From contig NZ_CP162006.1 in assembly GCF_040822085.1 (NCBI RefSeq), forward strand, positions 1,116,001 to 1,180,000: DNA of 64,000 nucleotides, in the 5' to 3' direction. The translations under genes were made by a program, and so were the position numbers. Shown one piece after another: positions 1-7,497 of this stretch. The notes under the pieces are model-generated. The model was not told the DNA's origin. It was given only the letters and a program-made list of their open reading frames with translations, and did no database searches. Position 1 is the stretch's first letter; each line of letters starts with the position of its first letter. The DNA is from Rhodoferax sp. WC2427. GTDB taxonomy: Bacteria; Pseudomonadota; Gammaproteobacteria; Burkholderiales; Burkholderiaceae_C.

Positions 1-1
1 G

Positions 2-1828
2 GCCACCGAAGAGGTCAAAAAGCCCGACAGCCACGGCGTGCGCATCGAATCGCTGGAAACCGGCCGCCCCGAGATGCGCCAAACCCTGGACCGCGCCAAC
101 AAATTCCTGAACCTGGTGGCCCTGCTGTCGGCCCTGCTGAGTGCCGTGGCCGTGGCCCTGGCCGCGCGCGGCTTTGCGGCCAACCACCTGGACGACTGCG
201 CCATGCTGCGCGTGCTGGGCCTGAGCCAGCGCACCATCGCGCTGAGCTACGCCTTTGAGTTCGCGCTGGTGGGCATCTTTGCCAGCGCGCTGGGCGTGGC
301 CATCGGCTACGGCGTGCACAACCTGTTCGTGCTGCTGCTGGCCGGCCTGGTGGATTCCAGCCTGCCTGCGGCGACCCTGTGGCCGGCGGCGCTGGGCATG
401 GGCATGGGGCTGACGCTGCTGTTCGCCTTTGGCCTGCCGCCGGTGTTGCAGCTGGCCGCGGTGCCGCCGCTGCGGGTGATCCGCCGCGACGTGGGCGGCT
501 TGAAGCCCGCCTCCGTGGGCGTGCTGGGCCTGGGCGTGCTGGGCTTTGCCGCGCTGCTGCTGGCGGCCAGCAGCGACATCACGCTGGGCCTGATTGCGGT
601 GGGTGGCTTTGCCGCCGCCGTGCTGGTGTTTGCGGGCCTGGGCTGGGTGGCGGTGAAGCTGCTGCGCCGCAGCGTGAACGAGGCCACCGCCCCGCGCTGG
701 CTGGTGCTGGCCACGCGCCAGGTCTCGGCCCGCCCGGCCTATGCCGTGGTGCAGATCAGCGCGCTGGCCGTGGGCCTGCTGGCGCTGATTCTGCTGGTGC
801 TGCTGCGCACCGACCTGATCCAGAGCTGGCGCCAGGCCACGCCGCCTGACGCCCCGAACCGCTTCGTCATCAATGTCATGCCCGACCAGGCGGCAGACTT
901 CCAAAAGAACCTGGCCACCGCGGGTGTGAAAAACTACGACTGGTACCCCATGTTCCGGGGCCGCCTGGTGGCCGTCAACGGCGCGGCGGTGTCCCCCGAG
1001 AACTATGTGGACGACCGCGCCAAGCGCCTGCTGGACCGCGAATTCAACCTGTCTTACAGCGCCACCCGGCCGCCGCACAACCCGCTGGTGGCAGGCCGCT
1101 GGACACCCGAAGAAAAAGGCGCCGTCAGCGTGGAGGAGGGCATCGCCAAATCCCTGAACCTGAAGCTGGGCGACAGCCTGCGCTTCGACATCGGCGGCGT
1201 GCAGAGTGACGCCAAGATCACCTCGCTGCGCAAGGTGGACTGGGGCTCGATGCGGGCCAACTTCTTCGTCATCTACCCTGTAGGCCAGATGGCCGAGGTG
1301 CCGGTGACCTTCCTGGGCGCATTCAAGGCCCCCGCCACCAAGGGCTTCGACAACCAGTTGGTGCGCCAGTTTCCCAACATCACCGCGGTGGACCTCAGCA
1401 GCACCCTGGGCCAGTTGCAGCGCGTGCTGGACCAGGTGATCCGGGCGGTGGAATTCCTGTTTGGTTTCACCCTGGCGGCCGGGCTGGTGGTGCTGTTTGC
1501 CGCCATCACCGCCACCCGCGAAGAGCGCGCCCGCGAATTCGCCATCATGCGGGCCCTGGGCGCGCCGGGCAGCCTGCTGCGCCAGGTGCAGCGTGCCGAA
1601 CTGGCGGGCGTGGGTCTGCTGGCGGGCTTTCTGGCCAGCCTGGTGGCCGTGGCCGTGGGCTGGGCGCTGACCCGTTTTGTCTTTGAATTTGAGTGGCACG
1701 GCTCCCTGTGGGTGCCGCTGTTCGGGGCCATCGCCGGTGCGCTGCTGGCCCTGGCCGCAGGCTGGTGGGGGCTGCGCGACGTGCTGCGCCGCCCGGTGGT
1801 AGAGACGCTACGGCGGGCTACGGCTTAG
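2..1828 (+). CDS. FtsX-like ABC transporter permease (YbbP-type), 5' end outside window
   Basis: The open frame runs from the first bases of the window to a TAG stop, giving the last ~608 residues of a protein that is about 830-850 aa in the YbbP family. It has repeated hydrophobic segments and a typical FtsX permease domain near the C-terminus (about the last 120 residues, with the ITATREERAREFAIMRALG segment), plus an earlier FtsX-like set of membrane segments near the window start. These proteins pair with a YbbA-type ATPase, probably encoded upstream, and act in the inner membrane on lipoprotein or lipid substrates; the substrate is unknown. A GTG at 38 is in frame but is internal, because coding sequence continues upstream of it. 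The gene ends at a repeat-derived hairpin. Confidence 0.85.
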   Translation, partial: ATEEVKKPDSHGVRIESLETGRPEMRQTLDRANKFLNLVALLSALLSAVAVALAARGFAANHLDDCAMLRVLGLSQRTIALSYAFEFALVGIFASALGVAIGYGVHNLFVLLLAGLVDSSLPAATLWPAALGMGMGLTLLFAFGLPPVLQLAAVPPLRVIRRDVGGLKPASVGVLGLGVLGFAALLLAASSDITLGLIAVGGFAAAVLVFAGLGWVAVKLLRRSVNEATAPRWLVLATRQVSARPAYAVVQISALAVGLLALILLVLLRTDLIQSWRQATPPDAPNRFVINVMPDQAADFQKNLATAGVKNYDWYPMFRGRLVAVNGAAVSPENYVDDRAKRLLDREFNLSYSATRPPHNPLVAGRWTPEEKGAVSVEEGIAKSLNLKLGDSLRFDIGGVQSDAKITSLRKVDWGSMRANFFVIYPVGQMAEVPVTFLGAFKAPATKGFDNQLVRQFPNITAVDLSSTLGQLQRVLDQVIRAVEFLFGFTLAAGLVVLFAAITATREERAREFAIMRALGAPGSLLRQVQRAELAGVGLLAGFLASLVAVAVGWALTRFVFEFEWHGSLWVPLFGAIAGALLALAAGWWGLRDVLRRPVVETLRRATA

Positions 1829-1829
1829 C

Positions 1830-1891
1830 GCTATTGTTTTGGTAGCTTCTCACGCTGATTCCATCAGCGTGAGAAGCTGATTTTTTATAAA
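1830..1891 (+). repeat. Intergenic repeat, copy 1, forming a terminator-like hairpin
   Basis: This copy of the ~60-bp family begins GCTATTGTTTTGGTAGCTTC and ends TTTTTTATAAA. It contains a perfect 15-bp inverted repeat (1844-1858 and 1864-1878, loop TTCCA) followed by six T. It lies between convergent genes. It could terminate the upstream permease transcript; reading the other way there is no T run. Confidence 0.8.
1844..1886 (+). terminator. Probable intrinsic terminator of the FtsX-type permease gene
   Basis: A 15-bp perfect stem with a 5-nt loop starts 15 nt after the stop codon and is followed by GA and six T. It is built entirely from the intergenic repeat, so termination may be an incidental use of the repeat. 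Confidence 0.6.
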
Positions 1892-1898
1892 TTTTCGG

Positions 1899-3080
1899 TT
1901 AGTTTCCCAGAAACTCCCCTACCGGCTTGAGGTCTTCGATGCGGTCGCAGACCGCCTTCACCACTACCAGGATGGGCACGCCCAGCAGCAGGCCCCACAA
2001 ACCCCACAGCCAGCCCCAGGCCATCATGCCCACAAACACCGCCACCGGGTTCATCTGGTTGGCGCGGCTGGTGAGCCAGGGGGTCAGCACGAAGCCGACG
2101 ACGGCATGGATCACCAAAGAGCCGCCGCTCACCAGCAGCACCAGCTCCAGCGAGCCGAACTGCAAAAACGCCACCATCGCCGACCCCGCCGCAATCACCA
2201 CGCTGCCCAGGTAGGGCACCAGGTTCAGCACGCCTGCCGCAGTGCCCCACACGGCCGCATGCTCCAGGCCCATCGCCACGAAGTACAACCACGTCACCCC
2301 GCCCACCAGGGCACTGGTGAACAACTGCACCAGCATGTAGCGCTGGATCTGCTCGTTGATCTGGTTCAGCGCCTGCAGGGTGATCTTCTTGCGGCTGAGC
2401 GTGGGGCCGGTCAGTTTCACCAGCTTGCGCCGAAAGCTGTCGCCCGAGGCCATCAGGAAAAACGTGATCAGCGACACGGTGCCGAGCTGCCCCAGCATGC
2501 CTACGATGCCCAGGCTACCGTCCCAGACGTAGTTGCGGATGTCAAACCGCGGCTTGACGATTTGCACCCGTTGCACGCCCGGGCCAGCGGGCACGGCGCG
2601 GCTGGTTTCCTCGGCCGCCTGTTCCAGTTGCGAGGCAGCCTGCTGCACGGTGGTCAGCGTGTTGCGCGGTGCGCCGGGCAGGGCGCGCAGGGCGCTGCGC
2701 AGCTTTTGCGTGGCGGCGGGCAACTGCTCGACCAGTGTGCTGGCATCGTCGCTCAGCGAGTAGGCCAATCCGCCGGTGCCCCCCAGGATGCCGATCAGCA
2801 GCACCGCCGCGCTCAGCGCCCGTGGCACCCTGCGCGCCTGGAACCAGTCCACCACCGGTGACAAGGCATAGCTGGACAAAATACCCACCATGATCGGAAT
2901 GAAAACCGCTGCGGCCCAGTGCAAGGTGTAAATGCTGGCCAGCACGGCCAACAGCCCCAGAGAGAAGCTGCGCACATCGACCGGCATGTGCAGCACCACG
3001 CGGCGTGAGCGGTCCAGTTCTGCCGATGGGGCGGGTTCAGGGGTGCCCGGATCAGGGGGCAGGGGGGTGGATTGCGTCAT
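1899..3080 (-). CDS. AI-2E family transporter / PerM-like permease
   Basis: 393 aa inner-membrane protein of the AI-2E exporter (PerM/UPF0118) family. After a Pro-rich cytoplasmic N-terminus (~40 aa) come paired membrane segments, a central soluble stretch (~residues 110-200), and four to five C-terminal membrane segments with the family-typical run LNLVPYLGSVV and a Gly/Pro-rich end. Members export small molecules or act as ion antiporters; the substrate here cannot be told. The ATG at 3078-3080 is chosen because AAGGAA lies 7 nt before it. Upstream in-frame starts would add ~107 residues of low-complexity, non-family sequence. It is convergent with the FtsX-type permease. Confidence 0.85.
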   Translation of the reverse strand: MTQSTPLPPDPGTPEPAPSAELDRSRRVVLHMPVDVRSFSLGLLAVLASIYTLHWAAAVFIPIMVGILSSYALSPVVDWFQARRVPRALSAAVLLIGILGGTGGLAYSLSDDASTLVEQLPAATQKLRSALRALPGAPRNTLTTVQQAASQLEQAAEETSRAVPAGPGVQRVQIVKPRFDIRNYVWDGSLGIVGMLGQLGTVSLITFFLMASGDSFRRKLVKLTGPTLSRKKITLQALNQINEQIQRYMLVQLFTSALVGGVTWLYFVAMGLEHAAVWGTAAGVLNLVPYLGSVVIAAGSAMVAFLQFGSLELVLLVSGGSLVIHAVVGFVLTPWLTSRANQMNPVAVFVGMMAWGWLWGLWGLLLGVPILVVVKAVCDRIEDLKPVGEFLGN

Positions 3081-3477
3081 GGCCGATTCCTTGGGGTCCG
3101 GAAGTGTCTGGTTGCGGTGCCGCCATGCGGAGGCCGGGGTTGTGTGGCCGCGGGGCGATGGTAAGGCACACCACGCTGTTCGGTGCGGCGGCGGCAGGCC
3201 AACCTGTACGGGGGCGTTGGCTTTGGACGGGGTGCGCCCTCCAAAAGCGGTTTGGGTTCTACTATTTCTGTAGCTGCTTACGCAAGCTGGGTGGGCTTGA
3301 ACGCCCTCTACGGGCAGCAGGTTGTGGATGGCGCCACCACAGGGTATTCCAGGGGGGCAGACGGGCAACTTTTTCCGGACCACAACGCCGAGAAAGGCCA
3401 TTCATCCTCAATACGGAGGATGTGCATTTGTGCCGCACCGGCCAGACTGCCCCACCTACTTCATCAAGGAGATTTCC
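3081..3477. other. 397-bp divergent intergenic region
   Basis: This gap separates two divergent genes and must hold both promoters, but I see no near-consensus -35/-10 pair. It holds half a copy of the intergenic repeat (3259-3283, TAGCTGCTTACGC), and a 7-bp inverted repeat CATCCTC/GAGGATG at 3403-3409 and 3416-3422 lying ~56 nt before the lipoprotein start. No credible small gene was seen. Confidence 0.5.
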
Positions 3478-5565
3478 ATGGTCGCTGGTTTGTTCCGACT
3501 TTCCACCCTGGCGGGGTGTATTGGTGTCGCGCTGTTGGCGGGGTGTGGGGGGGACGGCGACAGTGCGCCCGCGCCCGTTGTCACGCCCGTGGCCGCGCAG
3601 TTCACCGGCACGGCGGCGACGGGGGCGGCACTCGGCAATGCGGCGGTGGCGGTGTCCAACACAGCAGGCAGCTCGCCCTGTACCGAGGCGTCGATCACCA
3701 CCACCGCGCTGGGCAGTTACACCTGCACCTTGAAATCCGGCGAAACCGCGCCGTTTTTTATCGTGGTGACCGACCCCACCGGCAACAACCCACCCATGGT
3801 CAGCATTGCCACCAGTACCCCGGCTGCAGGCGCACCGCTGACGGTGAACGTGACCCCGCTGACAACGGCGATCGTGGCGCAGCTCAATGGCGGCGACGCC
3901 TTGGGCGTAGTGACCGACAAGACCAAGTACGTGGCGGCCACGCTGGAGACCATCAAGACCAATGTGCTGGCGCAGATCAGCTCGGTGCTCACGGCCATTG
4001 GCGCGCCTGCGGGCTATGACCCGTTCACCACCAGCATCACCGCCGCCACCGCCGACCAGACCGGCAACACCGCCGACCAGGTGCTGGACGTGTTGAAGAT
4101 CTCCCGCACCGCCACCAACGCGCTGGCCTTCAGCACGCTGGCCGACCCCACCCCGGTGGTGCTGGCCACGGCGACCGTGGCCGGGACCGCCGTGGCGGCA
4201 CCGCAAACCAACGTGGCTGATCTGGCCAAGGCCATGCAGCTCATCGCTTTGTCGTGGACGCAGTGCTATGCCTTGCCCGTGGCGCAGCGCGTGACCATGG
4301 TGAATGGCGACATTACCGCCGTGGCCGCCGCCTGCAGCAGCGCGGTGACCGACGCCGACAAACCCAGTGGCGCGGCGGCCTTCAAGAACAACGGCTACAC
4401 CTATTCGCAATGGTTTTACAAGCTGCTCAGCAGCGATGCCATGACCGGCGCCAAGTTCGGCGTGCCCGAGGTCATGGCCTTCTACCCCGCCGATGCCACC
4501 CACGCGCGCGACCGGGCCAACGTCAACATCAAATACGTGGACAACGCCGGTAACCCCGGCAACCAGATCACCCTGGTGCGCAATTTCACGGGCTCCAGCA
4601 CCACGGCCCGCCCCAGCAACTGGTGGATCAGCGGGAACCTGTGGGACGTGGATTTGAGCGTGCGCACCGACATCCGGCGCACCGAAAACTTCGCACCCAA
4701 TACGCGAAACAACTTCCGCAATGGTTTGTCGCTCTACATCGACGCCCGCAGCACGGCACCGCATGCCAGCGCGTTTGACAGCGTGCAAGTCACCGGGCCT
4801 GGTCTACCCACTGTCGGGCTGTGGTACTACCGGGCGTCCAATTCATCGCAATTCACGCTGTCCACGCGGCGCGATACGGCGCCGGTGGCCGATATCGCCA
4901 CGCTGGTGCCGGTGTGCAGCGGTTGCAGCAGCTTCTGGATGTCCAGGACCCTGGGGGTTGCTGGCAGCGACGCCTCCACCTACCGCACCAACACGCGCTT
5001 CCTGGTGGGCAATTCTGTGCAGAGCAACAACAACAGCTTCCAGTGGGCTTCGTACGACGGCACCGATGGTTCGTACAACGGGCAGGCCGGTTCTGGCACG
5101 CGGCCCACCAAGGGCGCGGTGTACACCTTCAACCTGTACAGCGGTGCCAATCTCTACAAGACCGAAACCCGCACCCTGCTGGCCGATCTGGTGGATGCCA
5201 CCCAAGGCATCAACATGCAGTGGCACGGCATCGGCGCGAACACCCGTGCCGCGCTGGACCCGGCCAACGCCGCTTTGAACGGTGCGCAAACCAGCCTGCT
5301 GGTGGACTGGACGGTCAACCCGGCGGCCGAGCAAGTGCGTGGCCTCTGGGTCAGCCAAACCGATGGCGGCTATGACAACGCCACGGCTTTTGGGCCCGGC
5401 AGCAGCAGTGTGGTGGCAACACCGCTGAGTGGCACCACCTTCACCCAGTTGAGCGGTACCTACATGGCGGATAGCGCACCCTATAGCGGCTTCCGCGAGG
5501 TGGGCTTGAACTACCGGATACTGGACGGCAGCAACAAGCAGGCGGTGTACACCTACAACCCTTGA
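3478..5565 (+). CDS. Large predicted lipoprotein of unknown function
   Basis: 695 aa. The N-terminus is a lipoprotein signal: a short basic start, a hydrophobic run and a lipobox LLAG followed by Cys23, so the mature protein should be anchored to a membrane, with Asp well after the +2 position (GGDGD), suggesting outer-membrane sorting. The first ~120 mature residues (GTAATGAALGNAAVAV onward) look like a small beta-sandwich module that is frequent in betaproteobacterial lipoproteins. The remainder is Ser/Thr/Asn-rich and probably beta-structured; two CxxC-like cysteines occur (CSGCSS). I do not recognise an enzymatic motif. The ATG at 3478 follows AAGGAG by 6 nt; upstream in-frame starts would bury the signal peptide. 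A strong terminator follows. Confidence 0.75.
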   Translation: MVAGLFRLSTLAGCIGVALLAGCGGDGDSAPAPVVTPVAAQFTGTAATGAALGNAAVAVSNTAGSSPCTEASITTTALGSYTCTLKSGETAPFFIVVTDPTGNNPPMVSIATSTPAAGAPLTVNVTPLTTAIVAQLNGGDALGVVTDKTKYVAATLETIKTNVLAQISSVLTAIGAPAGYDPFTTSITAATADQTGNTADQVLDVLKISRTATNALAFSTLADPTPVVLATATVAGTAVAAPQTNVADLAKAMQLIALSWTQCYALPVAQRVTMVNGDITAVAAACSSAVTDADKPSGAAAFKNNGYTYSQWFYKLLSSDAMTGAKFGVPEVMAFYPADATHARDRANVNIKYVDNAGNPGNQITLVRNFTGSSTTARPSNWWISGNLWDVDLSVRTDIRRTENFAPNTRNNFRNGLSLYIDARSTAPHASAFDSVQVTGPGLPTVGLWYYRASNSSQFTLSTRRDTAPVADIATLVPVCSGCSSFWMSRTLGVAGSDASTYRTNTRFLVGNSVQSNNNSFQWASYDGTDGSYNGQAGSGTRPTKGAVYTFNLYSGANLYKTETRTLLADLVDATQGINMQWHGIGANTRAALDPANAALNGAQTSLLVDWTVNPAAEQVRGLWVSQTDGGYDNATAFGPGSSSVVATPLSGTTFTQLSGTYMADSAPYSGFREVGLNYRILDGSNKQAVYTYNP

Positions 5566-5587
5566 GGTGGGTGGGGTGGGGGCTTTT

Positions 5588-5651
5588 GCTATTGTTTGAG
5601 TAGCTGCTTGCGCTTGTCATATAGGCGATAGAGGCTGTTTCTTCTAAAAAA
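5588..5651 (+). repeat. Intergenic repeat, copy 3
   Basis: It begins GCTATTGTTTGAGTAGCTGC and ends TTCTTCTAAAAAA. Inverted-repeat arms are degenerate (GCGCTTGTCATATAGGCGAT). It is followed directly by the lipoprotein-gene terminator. Confidence 0.7.
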
Positions 5652-5685
5652 TGCCCACCGGGGACGCGTCCCCGGTGGGCATTTT
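5647..5685 (+). terminator. Strong intrinsic terminator after the lipoprotein gene
   Basis: A perfect stem, GCCCACCGGGGAC pairing with GTCCCCGGTGGGC across a 2-nt loop, is flanked by AAAAA on the left and ATTTTCATTT on the right. The flanking A/T runs mean it could work in both directions, but the only gene running into it is on the plus strand. Confidence 0.8.
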
Positions 5686-5744
5686 CATTTCAAGGCGGCA
5701 CCCGGCCCGTACACTGCATACCGGTGCAGGCCTCACCGCTTGCG

Positions 5745-5807
5745 TGCTCTATTTTTTGTAGCTGCTTACGCCCATCCCATAAGCGCAAGAGCCTCATTTT
5801 TTATAAA
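5745..5807 (+). repeat. Intergenic repeat, copy 4
   Basis: It begins GCTCTATTTTTTGTAGCTGC, has arms around CCCATCCCATAAGCG, and ends CATTTTTTATAAA just 14 nt before the truncated-hemoglobin start. A promoter for that gene would have to lie within or across the repeat. Confidence 0.7.
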
Positions 5808-5821
5808 TTCTGATTTCCACT

Positions 5822-6226
5822 ATGCAGATCCAAGAGAAAGCCCCCGCCGCCACCCCGTTTGAATGGATCGGCGGCGAAGCCCCGGTGCGGGCGCTGGTGG
5901 ACCGGTTTTACGACCTGATGGAGCTGGAGCCTGGCTATGGCGCACTGCGCGCCGCCCACGGCCCGGAGCTGGAGAACGCGCGCCAGCGGCTGTTCTGGTT
6001 TTTGTGCGGCTGGCTGGGCGGGCCGCAGTACTACACCGAGCAGTTCGGCCACCCGCGCCTGCGCGCCCGGCACCTGCCGTTCAAGATCGGCATTCTGGAG
6101 CGCGACCAGTGGCTGGCCTGCATGGACCAGGCGATGGGCGAGACCGGCGTGGATGCCACCCTGCGCGCCCGGCTGCGCGACAGCTTCTTCCAGACCGCCG
6201 ACTGGATGCGTAACCAAGGCGTGTGA
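5822..6226 (+). CDS. Group II truncated hemoglobin (GlbO-like)
   Basis: 134 aa, the usual length for 2-on-2 truncated hemoglobins of group II. The B-helix Tyr is in DRFYDLM, the proximal His is in the PRLRARHLPF segment typical of the group, and the conserved G8 Trp is in ERDQWLACMD. These proteins bind O2, NO or other small ligands in the cytoplasm; the precise role is unknown. Its TGA stop overlaps the GTG start of the rhomboid gene (GTGA), so the two are probably translated together. An intergenic repeat ends just upstream. Confidence 0.9.
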   Translation: MQIQEKAPAATPFEWIGGEAPVRALVDRFYDLMELEPGYGALRAAHGPELENARQRLFWFLCGWLGGPQYYTEQFGHPRLRARHLPFKIGILERDQWLACMDQAMGETGVDATLRARLRDSFFQTADWMRNQGV

Positions 6227-7407
6227 CGGTGCCGCGACTGCAGCCCATCCCCCCCGCCGCGGGCGAAGAGCACCAGCTCCACCACTGGCTGCACGCCCTG
6301 GCCCCCGCCACCTGGGTGACCTATGGGCTGATCGCGCTGAATGTGGTGGTCTGGGCGCTGATGGTGTCCCAGGGTGCGAACCCGTTCAGTCCTCCGGCCG
6401 AGGTGTTACTGCACTGGGGCGGCAATGCGGCCTCGGAGGTGCAGCGCGGCCAGGTGTGGCGGCTGTTGAGCGCCCCTTTCTTGCACAGCGGCATCGTGCA
6501 CCTGGTGATGAACATGCTGGGCCTGTGGGCCATCGGCCAAACCGCCGAGCGCATCTACGGGCACCGGGTGTATGTGGGCATTTACCTGGGGTCGGCCTTG
6601 GCCGGGAGCGCCCTGAGCCTGCACTTCTCGGCCCAGCAAACCGTCTCTGTCGGGGCTTCGGGCGCGGTGTTCGGGCTGGCGGGGGTGGTGCTGGTGGCCG
6701 TGCTGAGGCACCGCGACAGCATGCCCCGGCTGTTTGGCAAGCCGATGCTGCGGGGGATCGGCTTTTTTCTGGTGTATTCGCTGGCGCAAGGGTTTCTGCA
6801 GACGGGGGTGGACAACGCGGCCCACGTCGGCGGGCTGCTGGCCGGGGCGCTGATGGCGTGCATCTTGCCAGTGCGGCCCGATCCGCTGCGGTCGCGCGCC
6901 CATGCACGGGGCCGCGAGCTGTTGGCCCTGGCCGCCATGGTGGCGCTGCTGGGCGGGCTGGTACTGCTGGCCCCGCCAGCGGCCGTGGATTTTCAGCGCA
7001 AGTACACGGGCGCGGCGGCTTTTGAGCAGGGCATGCGCAGTTTCAATGCGGCGATGCGGCAACTGGGCCTGGAATCGCAATGGCGGCGGGCTGGCAAACT
7101 GACCGTGCAGCAGGCCGACGAGCGCAGCCGCAGCGTGCATGCCCCGGCGTTCCGCAAAGCGCAGACCGACCTGGCTGCGGCCTGGCTGCCCCCCGGCGAC
7201 CCGCGCAATGCGCTGCTGCAGGCGGTGCGGCAACAGGCGGCGTGGATGGCCGAAATGCAGGCCATGGAGTCGGTGACCCCGCCCGGCAGCAGCCAGCCGG
7301 AGCCAGCCGATCCGGCCCGCATGGCCGAGTTGCAGGCTTTGATACAGCGCTCGGCCCAGCGCTTTGCGCCACCGCCCGTACCGCAGCCTGCACCGCCCCG
7401 CCGCTGA
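6223..7407 (+). CDS. Rhomboid family intramembrane serine protease
   Basis: 394 aa. A soluble N-terminal ~25 residues leads into six predicted membrane segments. Rhomboid signatures are all visible: HLVMNMLGLW (His/Asn of TM2), GASGAVFG with the catalytic Ser at residue 146, and AHVGG with the catalytic His at residue 201. A ~170-residue soluble Ala/Gln-rich C-terminal tail after ~residue 225 is longer than in minimal rhomboids and may contact substrates. The GTG start overlaps the hemoglobin stop (GTGA). Substrates cannot be inferred. Confidence 0.9.
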   Translation: MTVPRLQPIPPAAGEEHQLHHWLHALAPATWVTYGLIALNVVVWALMVSQGANPFSPPAEVLLHWGGNAASEVQRGQVWRLLSAPFLHSGIVHLVMNMLGLWAIGQTAERIYGHRVYVGIYLGSALAGSALSLHFSAQQTVSVGASGAVFGLAGVVLVAVLRHRDSMPRLFGKPMLRGIGFFLVYSLAQGFLQTGVDNAAHVGGLLAGALMACILPVRPDPLRSRAHARGRELLALAAMVALLGGLVLLAPPAAVDFQRKYTGAAAFEQGMRSFNAAMRQLGLESQWRRAGKLTVQQADERSRSVHAPAFRKAQTDLAAAWLPPGDPRNALLQAVRQQAAWMAEMQAMESVTPPGSSQPEPADPARMAELQALIQRSAQRFAPPPVPQPAPPRR

Positions 7408-7497
7408 TGCCCGATGTACGCATACCGGTTTTTAATCGTGTATGCAGGAAGCCGCCGGGCTTGGGCTAAGCTGGTTGCACAGCATGAGGTACAGCGC

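Noticed and set aside
3005..3733. Plus-strand open frames across the 3.1-3.5 kb gap
   Set aside because: They lack ribosome sites and family similarity and overlap the lipoprotein start in other phases.
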